From assembly GCA_919902515.1 (NCBI GenBank), contig CAKKRD010000025.1, positions 62,001-126,000 of the forward strand: DNA of 64,000 nucleotides, read 5' to 3'. The notes beneath the pieces were generated by a model. That model did not search any database and had not been told where the DNA came from. It worked only from the letters and a program-made list of their open reading frames with translations. The DNA comes from Nitrosomonadaceae bacterium. Its GTDB lineage: Bacteria; Pseudomonadota; Gammaproteobacteria; Burkholderiales; Nitrosomonadaceae. The position numbers and the translations under genes are program-made. Shown here piece after piece: positions 1-11,010 of the stretch (positions within the stretch are counted from its first letter, which is position 1; every line of letters begins with the position of its first letter).

Positions 1-2360
1 CCCAGCTCCTTGATGTTTTTACCGTAACGACGGATGGTGGCACGCAGCCGGTTGATATAGGCTGCGCGTGCTTCATGCGTCAGGTTACGTGCGCGCTCGT
101 TGGCGGTGCGCCGCTGGGATACATCCGCCTGCATTCTTTGCAAGTCTCCCCGAAGTTTGTCGCGCAGTGCGATGATGCTCTCGTCGGTTTCCCATTCCTC
201 TGTATTGAAGCGCCTTTCCAAATCGCGCAAATGCAGCTCGACTGCGTCGGCGGATTTAAACTCCTCACGCAACTTGAGCAAGGCATCACGAGCATACCAG
301 GCAGGCGGCATGGCTTGGCGGTCATGGCGTAGCCGCTGGATGCGTTTGATATTTTCGGCGCGCTGGTTTTGCAGTTGGGGTACCAGCATGTCGGTTTCCT
401 GTACCAGCCGATTCCGTCTAATATCGGCCGTTTTTAATTCCAACTCGATCTGGTGGCGCTTTTCTACCGCTGCCTCCTTTTCGCTGGCGGCGGTGGCAAC
501 TGCGTCGGCTGTTTGCTGGGCTGTTTTTTTCAGCGCCTCGATATGGCGTGCTGCACCGGCGAATTCATCCGCGCGCAGTGCCAGCATTTGCGCGGCATCC
601 AAGCCATCGAGTTGAGCCTGTTTTTGGGCGATGGTTTGGCGCAAATCGGTTTCTTCGATTGTCAATTTTTTGATCTGACTGGACAATGCCCTGGCTTCTA
701 TCGTCCAAGCGGCGAGGCGGCTTTTTCTGCCAGCTTCGCCAAAATGATGGTCGCCGGGAGCGACGCCGATGAAGCGTCCGCCACGCCGTTCCCGGTGGTA
801 ACCAGCGCGGGTGATCCAGCTCTGTACTGCCGGCAGCTTGGCGCCGGCTTGGGTGTCTTCGGTGCGCTGCACCTGATTCAGCAATTGCATCAACCATTCC
901 GGCGCATCGGCGGTAAAGCGCAGCACTTCCAGCAGAGACCCGGCTTGCGGCGCCAGTGCAGCCACCCGCCCGGCAGCCACAAAATGCCGGTAACGCACTG
1001 TCTCACCAATCTGCCATGCCTTGGTCCGGTCGGCTTCATGATCCAGCAACACCAGTTGCCGGTAGGGCGCAAGCAGCGCTTCCACCGCGGCTTGCCAAGC
1101 CAGGTCGGTTACCTCGACGATCTCGATCAACATGCGATGAGGAATTCCCGCATCCCTCAGCGCGGCCCGGAATTCGCGCACATATTCGGGCGGCGTCTGT
1201 TTGCCGCTGTTGAGCGCGGCCATGCTGGCAGTGAGCTCATCCATACGGACGCGCGCTGCCGTCAATTCATTTTGCAACACTGCCAGGCGCTGGCGTTCGC
1301 AACCGAGTGCTTCGGCCAAACTCGCCAAATCCTGGCCGTGGCGCGATTGACTCAAGGCGACAAGCTGATCGCGCTCTTTCAGCAAGGCGGTGGTTTGGGT
1401 CACGGTGTCGCGCGCTGTCTGGAAGTTTTCTGCGGCGGTTCTTTCCGACAGCCGCAACGCCTTCTCACATTCTTGCGCCACCCGCAATGCCGCATCGAGA
1501 GCGGCAATTTCAACACGCACCGCCTTCAGTTCCCGCTGTTTCTCGCGCAGCACCCGGCGTGCGCCTTGAATCTGGCTACGAGCACCGTTGATGGATTCCT
1601 TGAGATCGAGCAACTGCAAGCGCGGCAGCACTTCGCTTTGCAGCCTGATCTGCTCCTGCTTCAGGTTGTGCCATTCGATATAGCGATTGACCTTGAGGGT
1701 CATTGTTTCCACCCTGTTGTCCAACGCTTCCAGGTGATTGCTCATTTCCTGCAATTCCCGCTCGGTCTCGCGCTGCTGCCCTTTGGCTTCCAGATAGGCA
1801 TCCAACACCTGCTTATCACCGAATACCTGAAAAACCAACTCCAGCAAAACCTTGGGTGAATATTCGCAGAGCTTATCAGTATCGCCCTGCTCCAGTGACA
1901 GTACTTCGGCGATGGCCTTGGTGAGGCCAGCACTATCCATGCGCCGCTGGTATTCGATGACTCCCAGCCAATCACCGGCAGACTCCAAGGTTTCAATGGC
2001 GGCGTTTCCAGGAACGATCAAATACTGGCGCTGCCACTCGCCTCCCTGCTTGCGAATGCGGCAGGCCAAAGTCACTTCATCATCCAGCAATGGGAAAAAC
2101 GGATGGCGACGGTTGTCGATGCGGCGGTTATCCACCACCGCACGCAACCAGGCGAAAGCCTCGTTGGAGCGACGCACATAACGCTTGTATTCGCGTTTGC
2201 CCGAGCATTTCAACGCAAATAGTGTACGCAGGGCATCCAGCAACGTGGTCTTGCCGGAACCATTGGGGCCAACGATGGTGACGATCTGGGCATCCAGTGG
2301 CAGGGTGAAACGCTGCCAGTAGTCCCAATGGACGAGCTCCAGCGATTTGATATGAAACAT
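1..2360 (-). CDS. jetC: SMC-like ATPase of a Wadjet/Mks-type system (JetC/MksF/MukB-like), truncated by the window edge
   Basis: Minus-strand frame from ATG at 2360 reads MFHIKSLELVHWDYWQRFTLPLDAQIVTIVGPNGSGKTTLLDALRTLFALK... with a Walker A GPNGSGKTT, then long coiled-coil-like sequence open to position 1. The ORF track misses it because it runs off the window. Start overlaps the jetB stop (TAATG). Confidence 0.85.
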   Translation of the reverse strand, partial: MFHIKSLELVHWDYWQRFTLPLDAQIVTIVGPNGSGKTTLLDALRTLFALKCSGKREYKRYVRRSNEAFAWLRAVVDNRRIDNRRHPFFPLLDDEVTLACRIRKQGGEWQRQYLIVPGNAAIETLESAGDWLGVIEYQRRMDSAGLTKAIAEVLSLEQGDTDKLCEYSPKVLLELVFQVFGDKQVLDAYLEAKGQQRETERELQEMSNHLEALDNRVETMTLKVNRYIEWHNLKQEQIRLQSEVLPRLQLLDLKESINGARSQIQGARRVLREKQRELKAVRVEIAALDAALRVAQECEKALRLSERTAAENFQTARDTVTQTTALLKERDQLVALSQSRHGQDLASLAEALGCERQRLAVLQNELTAARVRMDELTASMAALNSGKQTPPEYVREFRAALRDAGIPHRMLIEIVEVTDLAWQAAVEALLAPYRQLVLLDHEADRTKAWQIGETVRYRHFVAAGRVAALAPQAGSLLEVLRFTADAPEWLMQLLNQVQRTEDTQAGAKLPAVQSWITRAGYHRERRGGRFIGVAPGDHHFGEAGRKSRLAAWTIEARALSSQIKKLTIEETDLRQTIAQKQAQLDGLDAAQMLALRADEFAGAARHIEALKKTAQQTADAVATAASEKEAAVEKRHQIELELKTADIRRNRLVQETDMLVPQLQNQRAENIKRIQRLRHDRQAMPPAWYARDALLKLREEFKSADAVELHLRDLERRFNTEEWETDESIIALRDKLRGDLQRMQADVSQRRTANERARNLTHEARAAYINRLRATIRRYGKNIKEL

Positions 2361-3073
2361 TAATCGTTCCCCGTATCGGTCTCGTCAGGTTCAATGTCCG
2401 CTACGCTGTCATCTGTATCTGCTACAGTCGATACAGCATCCGGCTGAACACGATGCGCCAACAAATCGGCGAGTGCGCCATCTATGATGCGCGCTTCCAG
2501 TACCCGATATTCCATTAGCAAGTCAAGCATCGGTCCTTCGTAAATTATCTTGTTGTTGCGTTTGATGAAACCAAGACGGGAAAGTATGCCAAGATTCACG
2601 TTGACCCGCATCTTGCCCCCGAGCTTGGTACCGAAATCCGCCAGCAGTGTGCGTTCGGCGATACCGGCGGAAACCTCTTCACCGCGCGGCAGCGGCTTGT
2701 CACCAGCGAACATGTCGCCCTGATCCGCCGCTTCTTTTTCGCGCCGTGCGACTTGGCGCTCGCGCTTAGGCAGAATGATGAGCGCCCACAGCACCACCAG
2801 CAGCGCCACTCCATCGCGTTGCAACCCCATATTGTTATTAAGCCAATTTTCCTGCTGGCCGAATACCGCGTCCTCCATCTCGCGCTTAAGACCCACAGCA
2901 ATATGTGCAGCATAGGGATTTTCCAGCAGATACAGGCCACAAGTGGCCAAGCGCAAATCCAGTTCGGCGCGAAACGCTTCGTCGGTCAAGGCACGGCGCG
3001 CGAGTTTATCCTCGCGTGCTATATGGCGGTGTGCAAGTAGACGTGCAATCAGGGTTTGAATTTCAATGTCCAT
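2360..3073 (-). CDS. jetB: JetB/MksE/MukE-like condensin accessory subunit
   Basis: 237 aa ORF between the MukF-like and SMC-like ORFs, overlapping the next start; winged-helix-like content (LSRLGFIKRNNKIIYEGPMLDLLMEYRVLEARI) and synteny. Confidence 0.75.
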   Translation of the reverse strand: MDIEIQTLIARLLAHRHIAREDKLARRALTDEAFRAELDLRLATCGLYLLENPYAAHIAVGLKREMEDAVFGQQENWLNNNMGLQRDGVALLVVLWALIILPKRERQVARREKEAADQGDMFAGDKPLPRGEEVSAGIAERTLLADFGTKLGGKMRVNVNLGILSRLGFIKRNNKIIYEGPMLDLLMEYRVLEARIIDGALADLLAHRVQPDAVSTVADTDDSVADIEPDETDTGND

Positions 3074-3079
3074 GGTCTA

Positions 3080-4369
3080 CTAAGGCCCAGTCCGCTCCAA
3101 CATGCCAACACTGATCTCCCTCACGCCATCCCGGTTGATTTTGCGTGTCTCACGGGATACATTCAGTCTGAATGGCGCAGTCGCCAATTCCGCTACCGGC
3201 CCGGTCAAAATGCCGGATTCGGTATCATTCAGCAAAGCCAGCAGTGACATGCGGTAAGCGGCTTGAGGATAATCACCGCCGACTACCACATCGCCGAGAT
3301 CGGCATCGGTTGCTATGCTGTTCAGATTGCCGAGAAACTGTTCCAACAGCACCAGACGCTCAGCTTCAATACGGCCAGTTTCTGGGGCATCACTGGAAGG
3401 TGGCAAGATGGAGTGGGCGGCTTTTTCGCGTTCGCGCTCGAGCAATTCGTATTCGGCTGTATCCAGCATTTCGTTCGGCGTGACGAACAGCGGCTGAGGA
3501 TAGGCGATTAGGGCCTGGTTGGCGATAGCCACTAACCGTTCCTGCGATAGCTTGCGTAGCCACGCCACGATATCTGAAGAAGACAAACCACTTTGCCCCA
3601 GATGCACCCGCTGCCGCTCCAAGCTATTGACGGCGCGTTGAAACACACCGGTCATGCGCAACATGCGGCTCTGTGCTTGACCGATGGAGTGGGCGATGCG
3701 ATAGGTGGCGGTATCGAGGTCGCCGTCGGCCGTAATGGCACGGATGATCTCGGTACCCTTCTCTACCCAATGCCATACCGAGGCCAGTTTTTCCTGAGAG
3801 CGCCGCAGCCGGAATTCAGAACCTGCCAGCACCGCTTGATCAAATTCGTTTTGCAGCTCGTTCAACCTGCCGAGCAGGTGTTGCAAGGTTTCAGCGGATA
3901 TCTTTCCGACCGCCTGTCCCGCCGCCACCTGGGCGGTAATGTAGCCCAGTTCTGCGTCGTTTTCTCCGGCGAAACTTAACAAAGTGGCCAGCGCCGAAAG
4001 CGTAACGCGGCCTGCCGCGCTCAATTGATAAATGCGTTGCTCGGCATCCCACACCAGCAAATCATTTTCGCGCAGGCGCTTTAGTACGGTATCGAGCTTC
4101 ACCGTGTCGAGATAGGCAAAGTGCGCTTGCAGCTCCTGCGAACTCCAGTACGGCACATCAGCGCGCATGCCGATCTCGCGTAACACCATCAGGCGCACCA
4201 GCACTTCATCCTCGCCGCCCCGGAACAAGGTGATGAAAGCATTGAGCGTTTCACGCGCCCGCAGCAGCGGAAATAAAGCAGGCAAGTCGGCAGCTTCGAT
4301 TCCCTGCGCAAAAAATTCGCCTAACAGGGATCCGGCGCTGTTTATTTCCGGCAGAGGAGAGCGAGTCAT
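3080..4369 (-). CDS. jetA: JetA/MksB/MukF-like kleisin-type subunit (ORF open to 4426; start at 4369 or upstream)
   Basis: Up to 448 aa ORF, 6 bp upstream of jetB; N-terminal winged-helix-like region and helical C-terminus. The longest ORF overlaps the 3' end of hicA, so MTRSPLPEI (4369) is a plausible start. Confidence 0.72.
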   Translation of the reverse strand: MTRSPLPEINSAGSLLGEFFAQGIEAADLPALFPLLRARETLNAFITLFRGGEDEVLVRLMVLREIGMRADVPYWSSQELQAHFAYLDTVKLDTVLKRLRENDLLVWDAEQRIYQLSAAGRVTLSALATLLSFAGENDAELGYITAQVAAGQAVGKISAETLQHLLGRLNELQNEFDQAVLAGSEFRLRRSQEKLASVWHWVEKGTEIIRAITADGDLDTATYRIAHSIGQAQSRMLRMTGVFQRAVNSLERQRVHLGQSGLSSSDIVAWLRKLSQERLVAIANQALIAYPQPLFVTPNEMLDTAEYELLEREREKAAHSILPPSSDAPETGRIEAERLVLLEQFLGNLNSIATDADLGDVVVGGDYPQAAYRMSLLALLNDTESGILTGPVAELATAPFRLNVSRETRKINRDGVREISVGMLERTGP

Positions 4370-4391
4370 GAGAGATGGAATGGTGTAAGAG

Positions 4392-4610
4392 TCATTTGGA
4401 CCATTCATTGCGGGGAATGTCCGCACCTTTGAGTATTGCCGTCAGCGTCCCGATTGGCAGTCCCCGCCGGTGAAAAGGGACGACCGCCCTGCGTCCTGAA
4501 ACGGGATGATAATAAACCCGATGGCTGCCAGTGCTATGGTCTAAGACAAATCCGCTTTTTTCCAAGATTCTGATGACATCCTTGGAGGTCAGCGCAGGCG
4601 TTTTAGGCAT
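4392..4610 (-). CDS. hicA: HicA-type toxin (mRNA interferase fold)
   Basis: 72 aa; LTSKDVIRILEKSGFVLDHSTGSHRVYYHP...VVPFHRRGLPIGTLTAILKGADI matches the HicA pattern (G-S-H, HxxxLxxGTLxxIL). Confidence 0.92.
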   Translation of the reverse strand: MPKTPALTSKDVIRILEKSGFVLDHSTGSHRVYYHPVSGRRAVVPFHRRGLPIGTLTAILKGADIPRNEWSK

Positions 4611-4833
4611 AGTGAACGATCAACTGGCTCTCAAAGGTTCCGGCATCGTCTAAAATCGGTTCGGCATGCTTGCGCTGACTCTCCAGGTAGGCATGAATGG
4701 CATCATTTGCCATGTCCTTGGCTTCCTCAAGGGTGTCTCCAAATGTAACGCAACCTGGCAAAGCCGGCACGGTGACGGTGAAACCGCCTTCAGGTTCAGG
4801 CCGCAAGATAATTCGATAGCTTAGGTCTTTCAT
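4603..4833 (-). CDS. hicB: HicB-type antitoxin
   Basis: MKDLSYRIILRPEPEGGFTVTVPALPGCVTFGDTLEEAKDMANDAIHAYLES, a HicB/UPF0150 fold; overlaps hicA by 8 bp. The ATG at 4833 is preferred to the track's TTG at 4851. Confidence 0.92.
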   Translation of the reverse strand: MKDLSYRIILRPEPEGGFTVTVPALPGCVTFGDTLEEAKDMANDAIHAYLESQRKHAEPILDDAGTFESQLIVHYA

Positions 4834-4847
4834 GTTGTCGCCCCTTA

Positions 4848-6113
4848 TCAAGTCCGTATCTGCCCGTCGCCCAGCACGATGAATTTCTGGCTGGTCAAAC
4901 CCTCTAGCCCCACCGGACCGCGCGCGTGAATTTTGTCAGTGGAGATGCCGATTTCCGCACCGAGGCCATACTCGAAACCGTCGGCGAAGCGAGTGGAGGC
5001 ATTGACCATCACTGAACTTGAATCCACTTCCCGCAGAAAACGGCGGGCGCGGGTGTAGTCCTCGGTGATAATGGCATCGGTGTGCTGCGAGCCGTAAACG
5101 GCAATGTGCTCGATGGCTTGCTCCAATCCGCTCACTATTCGCACGTTCAGAATCGGCGCGAGATATTCGGTGTACCAGTCTTCTTCCGTGGCTTCTTTCA
5201 TTTGCTTGATGATCGCGCAGGAGGCTGCGTCACCGCGCAGCTCCACACCTTTGTCGAGGTAGATTTTGCACAGCGGCGGCAGCACTTCCTTGGCAATATC
5301 CTGATGCACCAGCAGAGTCTCCATGGTGTTGCAGGTGCCGTAGCGCTGCGTCTTGGCGTTGTCGGCAACACGAATGGCCTTGTCCGGGTCGGCGCCAGCA
5401 TCGATATAGACATGACATACGCCATCCAGATGTTTGATCACCGGGATGCGCGCCTCGTTGGCAATGCGCTCGATCAGCCCCTTGCCGCCGCGCGGCACGA
5501 TCACGTCGACGAATTGTTTCATGGTGATGAGTTCACCCACGGCGGCACGGTCGGTAGTCTCGATCACCTGCACCGCAGTCTCCGGCAAACCGGCTGCTTT
5601 TAATCCTTCCTTCACGCAAGCGGCAATCGCCTGATTGCAATGAATCGCTTCCGATCCGCCACGCAGGATCGCCGCATTCCCGGCCTTGAGGCACAATCCG
5701 GCGGCATCCGCGGTGACATTGGGACGCGCTTCGTAAATGATGCCGACCACCCCCAGCGGCACGCGCATTTTCCCGACCTGGATGCCGGAAGGACGGTAAT
5801 TCAGATCACTGATTTCGCCGATCGGATCAGCCAGTGCGGCAATTTGCAGCAAACCTTCCGCCATGCTGGCAACCCCTTTGGAGGTGAGCGTCAGACGATC
5901 CAGCAAGGCCGCATCCAGCCCCTGGGCTTGGGCTCCTTGCAGATCCAGCGCGTTGGCGGCCAGCAATTTATGTTCGTCGCGCTTGATGGCTGCGGCCATC
6001 GCGGTGAGTGCCAGGTTTTTGGCGGCAGTCTCGGCTTTGGCCATCAGGCGCGATGCGGCACGGGCTTCGCGCCCGACCGATTGCATATAGGCTTTGATGT
6101 CTATGACGTCCAT
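4848..6113 (-). CDS. proA: Glutamate-5-semialdehyde dehydrogenase (gamma-glutamyl phosphate reductase)
   Basis: [24 protein letters not shown]...[38 protein letters not shown], characteristic ProA. Confidence 0.97.
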   Translation of the reverse strand: MDVIDIKAYMQSVGREARAASRLMAKAETAAKNLALTAMAAAIKRDEHKLLAANALDLQGAQAQGLDAALLDRLTLTSKGVASMAEGLLQIAALADPIGEISDLNYRPSGIQVGKMRVPLGVVGIIYEARPNVTADAAGLCLKAGNAAILRGGSEAIHCNQAIAACVKEGLKAAGLPETAVQVIETTDRAAVGELITMKQFVDVIVPRGGKGLIERIANEARIPVIKHLDGVCHVYIDAGADPDKAIRVADNAKTQRYGTCNTMETLLVHQDIAKEVLPPLCKIYLDKGVELRGDAASCAIIKQMKEATEEDWYTEYLAPILNVRIVSGLEQAIEHIAVYGSQHTDAIITEDYTRARRFLREVDSSSVMVNASTRFADGFEYGLGAEIGISTDKIHARGPVGLEGLTSQKFIVLGDGQIRT

Positions 6114-6192
6114 ACCGCAACTCCAGGCACACAATGAATTAATGAATGTGCGAATTTTAACGCTGATATGCGGCTGTGGATACAGTCCAGCC

Positions 6193-7206
6193 TCATTGGC
6201 GCTTGCTGACCGCGAAGCGCAACCCCAGTTGCAGCAATTCGTCCCAGGCATCACCTTGGGCGACGCCTTTGCTGATCCTGTCTATCTTCGCCGCGTGCAG
6301 CAAGGCACGCACCAGCGGCTTGAGGCCGATTGATCTGGCCGCATGCTCCGTTGCTTTCTGTTTGTCTCCCCAGACCCTGGCTTCGTTCATCAGTTGCATC
6401 AGCGGCCTGCCGGAATCCAGCCCCTTGCGGATGATGATCAGCGCGCGAATCTGCCCTGCCAGAATGGAGAGAATGAACGGCAACGCTGCACCCTCACCCC
6501 GCAAGCCTTCCAGAATGCGGGTGTAACGGGCGGTATCTGCCGTTATCAACGCATCCGACAATTTGAAAACATCATAGCGCGCCACATCCAGCACCGCGTC
6601 TTTCACTTGATCGAAAGACAGCATGCCTTCCGGATAAAGCAGCGCGAGTTTCTGGATTTCCTGATGGGCCGCGAGCAGGTTTCCCTCCACTTTGTCGGCC
6701 AAAAACTGCAGAGTTTCAGGATCGGCTTTCTGTTGCTGCATCCCGAGGCGCTGGCCGATCCACGCCGGCAGGCGCGTGCGCTCAACCGGGGAGACCGGAA
6801 CCATCGCTCCCGCATTTTCAAGCGCCTTGAACCACTTTGCCGCCTGACCCTGTTTGTCGATCTTGGGCAAGGTGATGAGCGTGACGGTATCGGGCGGCAG
6901 CGCACGGCAATACTCCTCGATCGCCGCACTGCCCTGGTTTCCGGGTTTGCCGGAGGGAATGCGCATATCCATCAACCGCCGTTCGCCAAACAACGACAGG
7001 CTGTTGCTGCTTTGCTGCAACTCCTGCCAGTTGAAATGATGGTCTATGGTGAAGATCTCGCGCTCGACATAGCCTGTTTGGCGTGCCTGGGCGCGGATCA
7101 GATCGGCAGCTTCGATCGCCAGCAGCGGTTCATCGCCGAACACTGTATAAAGCGGAGCGAGTTGCTTTTGTAGATGCTGGGAAAGCTGATCAGGGTTGAT
7201 GCGCAT
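6193..7206 (-). CDS. holA: DNA polymerase III subunit delta
   Basis: 337 aa; [26 protein letters not shown]... typical HolA, next to lptE and leuS as usual. Confidence 0.95.
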   Translation of the reverse strand: MRINPDQLSQHLQKQLAPLYTVFGDEPLLAIEAADLIRAQARQTGYVEREIFTIDHHFNWQELQQSSNSLSLFGERRLMDMRIPSGKPGNQGSAAIEEYCRALPPDTVTLITLPKIDKQGQAAKWFKALENAGAMVPVSPVERTRLPAWIGQRLGMQQQKADPETLQFLADKVEGNLLAAHQEIQKLALLYPEGMLSFDQVKDAVLDVARYDVFKLSDALITADTARYTRILEGLRGEGAALPFILSILAGQIRALIIIRKGLDSGRPLMQLMNEARVWGDKQKATEHAARSIGLKPLVRALLHAAKIDRISKGVAQGDAWDELLQLGLRFAVSKRQ

Positions 7207-7336
7207 AAGAGTGAAAATCTATCGCAGACAAAGTGGAAAAATAAAACGAAGAACTCCGATTCCAGGAATACCGAAATAATCATGTCATTGCGGTTTCAGA
7301 CACCGGCTATCTTATTGCTCCCCGCATCCTGCGTGA

Positions 7337-7855
7337 TCAGGGCTTTCCTTCAGCCCTCACTGTCGCCAGTCGCCGCAATATCTGCCTGACGATCTCGGTT
7401 TGCATCTCTTTGACGAGCAGCGCTTCCTCTGCTTCTTTCGCCACCACCTGCTCATCTGTGAAAGGCAAAACGCGTTCCCGGACAATCTCGGTAGCGGGAA
7501 CCAGTTCTATCCCATTGGGATCGATAAGACGGTAAGAAACCAGATAGCGCAACAGAAATTCGCGCACCCTGCCTTCCCCGGATAACGACAGGATATTCTT
7601 CTCATTCGTTTGCTTGAGGATTTGCAGCGTGGCTTCCGCACCTTTCGCCTCATCAACGACACGTGTGCTCCCACCAGCATGGATAGTGCGTTTGATGTCG
7701 GCAGTAATGGGGTAGTCTTCCGGGTCCGGAATGTGAAGCGAAGCAAACGAAAATACGGTCGGTGGCAGCCCGTACCCGCGCAACTGGAAGCCACAGGCGG
7801 ATAGCAGCAGAATCAAAGTACCGATGGTGAGGAGGCGATACGATTTAAATTGCAT
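7337..7855 (-). CDS. lptE: LPS-assembly lipoprotein LptE
   Basis: Lipobox LLLSACGFQLRGYG; conserved position between leuS and holA. Confidence 0.95.
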   Translation of the reverse strand: MQFKSYRLLTIGTLILLLSACGFQLRGYGLPPTVFSFASLHIPDPEDYPITADIKRTIHAGGSTRVVDEAKGAEATLQILKQTNEKNILSLSGEGRVREFLLRYLVSYRLIDPNGIELVPATEIVRERVLPFTDEQVVAKEAEEALLVKEMQTEIVRQILRRLATVRAEGKP

Positions 7856-7892
7856 GATTATTTCCTGCCACTGTCGTTGGATCCATTTCAGC

Positions 7893-10685
7893 TCATACCA
7901 CGATATTCACTAATCTGCCCGGCACCACCACCACTTTCTTTACCATCTGCCCGGCAACGAATTTCTGCACCTGCTCGTTTGCCAGCGCAAGCTGCTCGAT
8001 GGTCGCACGCTCCGCATTCTTGGTAACACGCATCTGCCCGCGCAATTTGCCGTTAACCTGGATCACCAGTTCGATTTCATCCTGAGCCAGTGCAGCTTCC
8101 AGCGGTTCCGGCCAGGAAGCTGCGAGAACATCATCGCCATAACCGAGTTCGCGCCATAGCACATGCGCGATGTGCGGCGTGATCGGAGACAACAGGCGTA
8201 GCATGATGCTAAACCCTTCAGATCTCAGAGCAACTTGAGGTATAAACCACACAGGTGTTGACGTGCCTCCCTTTAAGGCGGGATCAGGCATTCGATAAAG
8301 AATATTTAGAATCTTCATACAAGCAGCAATTACAGTATTAAATTGCTGCCTTCCAAAATCGAAGTTTGCTTGTTTCAGATATTCATGTATTTCTCGGCGT
8401 ATAGCCCTAAAGTCGCTAGACGTGTTTCCCCAATTGAAAGTAAATTGCTCTGGCGGTTGTTTGATGTAGCTATTGTGCAGAGCAATGGCATTTTGATGTT
8501 CCACCGCAAAGGACCACACTCTTTTCAGGAAGCGGAATGAGCCCTCCACACCGGAGTCGTTCCATTCCAGCGTCTGCTCGGGTGGTGCCGCGAACATCAT
8601 AAATAAACGCGCGGTGTCGGCGCCGTATTGCTCCACCAGTTTCTGCGGGTCGACACCATTGTTTCTGGATTTCGACATGGTGCCGATGCCCTGGTGATCG
8701 ACTTCCATTCCATCAATAGTACTGATGAATATGTTTTCGCTAGTGCCATTAGACGAGTCTGGCTCATGATCTTCAACGACCTTCGTTATTACTTCTTCTG
8801 GCGAGAAATACTCGATGCCACCTTTGGCGGTACGGCGCGAGAAAATGTGGTTGAGTACCATGCCCTGAGTAAGCAGGTTGGCGAAGGGTTCGTCGTATTT
8901 GACCAGACCCAAGTCACGCATCACCTTGGTCCAGAAGCGCGAGTAGAGCAAGTGCAGGATGGCGTGCTCAATGCCACCGATATATTGATCCACCGGCATC
9001 CAGTAGCTGGTCTCTTCGTCCACCATCGCATCATTCTTGAAACCGCTGGCATAGCGCGCGTAATACCAGCTCGAATCCACGAAAGTGTCCATGGTGTCGG
9101 TCTCGCGCTGCGCAGGCTTACCGCATTTGGGGCAGGTGCAATTCAGGAAGTCGGCGCGCTTGTGCAGCGGATTGCCGGAACCATCCGGCACGCAATCTTC
9201 CGGCAACTTCACCGGTAATTGCTCATCCGGCACCGGCACTGAGCCGCAACTATCGCAGTGAATGATGGGAATAGGGCAGCCCCAGTAGCGCTGGCGCGAA
9301 ACGCCCCAGTCGCGCAGGCGCCATTGCACCTTTTTCTCACCCAGATTTTTTGCGGCGAGGTCGGCGGCGATGGCGTCCACTGCTTGTTCGTAATTCAGGC
9401 CGTCATATTTGCCGGAGTTAATGAGAACCCCTTTTTCTTCATTGCACCTCATGGATTGTAGAGTCTCGATATCTTTTTGTAGAGATGCGATGAGAGGCTG
9501 CTTATCAACCCGCCTAGGGTCTTGTGGAGTGCTCGATAATTCATTCAGTTCTCGCTCTAGATCGCACTGATGATTCGATTTGATAACCACCTTAGTGGGA
9601 AGTTGATAATCATCTGCAAACTTTCTATCGCGCTCATCATGCGCGGGCACTGCCATCACCGCACCATCGCCGTAGCTCATCAGCACATAGTTGCCGACCC
9701 ACACCGGCACCTGTACGCCAGTCAGCGGATGGGTGACTTTCAGGCCGGTATCCACACCCTCTTTTTCCATGGTCGCCATGTCGGCTTCCATCACCGAGAC
9801 ATGCTTGCACTTCTCAATGAAGTCAGCGAGTTTTCTGTTGCCCTGCGCGGCATGCGCGGCCAGCGGATGTTCGGCGGCCACCGCGACGAAAGTGACGCCC
9901 ATAATGGTGTCGGCACGCGTGGTATAGACCCACAGCTTGCCGTCGTTAATAACTGCACCAGACGCATCACGGATGTCGTGCGGAAATGCAAAGCGCGCCC
10001 CGTGGCTCTTGCCGATCCAGTTGGCCTGCATGGTCTTTACCCGCTCCGGCCAGCCCGGCAGCTTATCCAGGTCGCCGAGCAGTTCTTCGGCATACTGGGT
10101 AATGGCCAGGTAATAGCCGGGAATTTCGCGCTTTTCCACCGGCGCGCCGGTACGCCAGCCGCATCCATCTATCACCTGCTCATTGGCCAGCACGGTTTGA
10201 TCCACCGGGTCCCAGTTCACCACTTGGGTTTTCTTGTAGGCGATGCCTTTTTCCAGCATGCGCAAAAACAGCCACTGGTTCCACTTGTAGTAATCCGGCT
10301 TGCAGGTGGCCAGCTCTCGCGACCAGTCGATGGCGAAACCCAGCGACTTGAGCTGCTTCCTCATGTAGGCGATGTTGTCGTCAGTCCACTTGGCAGGCGG
10401 TACGTTGTTGGCGATCGCCGCATTCTCGGCAGGCAGGCCGAAAGCATCCCAACCCATGGGCTGCAATACGTTGTAACCCTGCATGCGGCGATAACGCGAC
10501 AGCACGTCGCCGATGGTGTAATTGCGCACATGGCCCATGTGCAGCTTGCCGGATGGATAAGGAAACATCGACAGGCAGTAGTACTTGCGCTTGCCGGGAA
10601 TTTCGACAGCCTTGAAAGCGGCGGTTTTCTCCCAGTGCTGCTGCGCTTCCCGCTCGATTTCCTGAGGATGATATTTTTCTTGCAT
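7893..10685 (-). CDS. leuS: Leucine--tRNA ligase
   Basis: [20 protein letters not shown]...[16 protein letters not shown] (HMGH) and [14 protein letters not shown] (KMSKS-type). Start at 10685 preferred to the longer ORF start. Confidence 0.97.
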   Translation of the reverse strand: MQEKYHPQEIEREAQQHWEKTAAFKAVEIPGKRKYYCLSMFPYPSGKLHMGHVRNYTIGDVLSRYRRMQGYNVLQPMGWDAFGLPAENAAIANNVPPAKWTDDNIAYMRKQLKSLGFAIDWSRELATCKPDYYKWNQWLFLRMLEKGIAYKKTQVVNWDPVDQTVLANEQVIDGCGWRTGAPVEKREIPGYYLAITQYAEELLGDLDKLPGWPERVKTMQANWIGKSHGARFAFPHDIRDASGAVINDGKLWVYTTRADTIMGVTFVAVAAEHPLAAHAAQGNRKLADFIEKCKHVSVMEADMATMEKEGVDTGLKVTHPLTGVQVPVWVGNYVLMSYGDGAVMAVPAHDERDRKFADDYQLPTKVVIKSNHQCDLERELNELSSTPQDPRRVDKQPLIASLQKDIETLQSMRCNEEKGVLINSGKYDGLNYEQAVDAIAADLAAKNLGEKKVQWRLRDWGVSRQRYWGCPIPIIHCDSCGSVPVPDEQLPVKLPEDCVPDGSGNPLHKRADFLNCTCPKCGKPAQRETDTMDTFVDSSWYYARYASGFKNDAMVDEETSYWMPVDQYIGGIEHAILHLLYSRFWTKVMRDLGLVKYDEPFANLLTQGMVLNHIFSRRTAKGGIEYFSPEEVITKVVEDHEPDSSNGTSENIFISTIDGMEVDHQGIGTMSKSRNNGVDPQKLVEQYGADTARLFMMFAAPPEQTLEWNDSGVEGSFRFLKRVWSFAVEHQNAIALHNSYIKQPPEQFTFNWGNTSSDFRAIRREIHEYLKQANFDFGRQQFNTVIAACMKILNILYRMPDPALKGGTSTPVWFIPQVALRSEGFSIMLRLLSPITPHIAHVLWRELGYGDDVLAASWPEPLEAALAQDEIELVIQVNGKLRGQMRVTKNAERATIEQLALANEQVQKFVAGQMVKKVVVVPGRLVNIVV

Positions 10686-11010
10686 GGAATTGGTCACTGT
10701 TCGATGGGCATAAAGGATTATACCGTGAAGGGCGGCCACTTGCCGTTTTGCGCACACTCTCACCCTCACATTGCCGCGCATGGAGCTGCATAAACTTCGG
10801 GAGTCGGTCAGTTTGAGAGAATTTTTTCCGTGGCCGCAAGATTGCATAAGCTTCACCCCGATTTTCTTGCTCACCTCATAACAAAAATCGTATCATAACG
10901 ATAAATAAGGCTGACTATTGCGCCACTTGGCGCTCTGCTAGAGTCGACAAGTTTGCAAGCAGGCCCCATGCTCGCGCTGATTTTTATTACTGCCTCAGGA
11001 GAGAGTTCGC

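Noticed and set aside
453-1859. 468-aa plus-strand ORF
   Set aside because: Antisense to the SMC-like coding frame; composition typical of a shadow ORF in GC-rich DNA, with no recognisable motif.
9570-10793. 407-aa plus-strand ORF
   Set aside because: Lies antisense within leuS, which is unambiguous on the minus strand.
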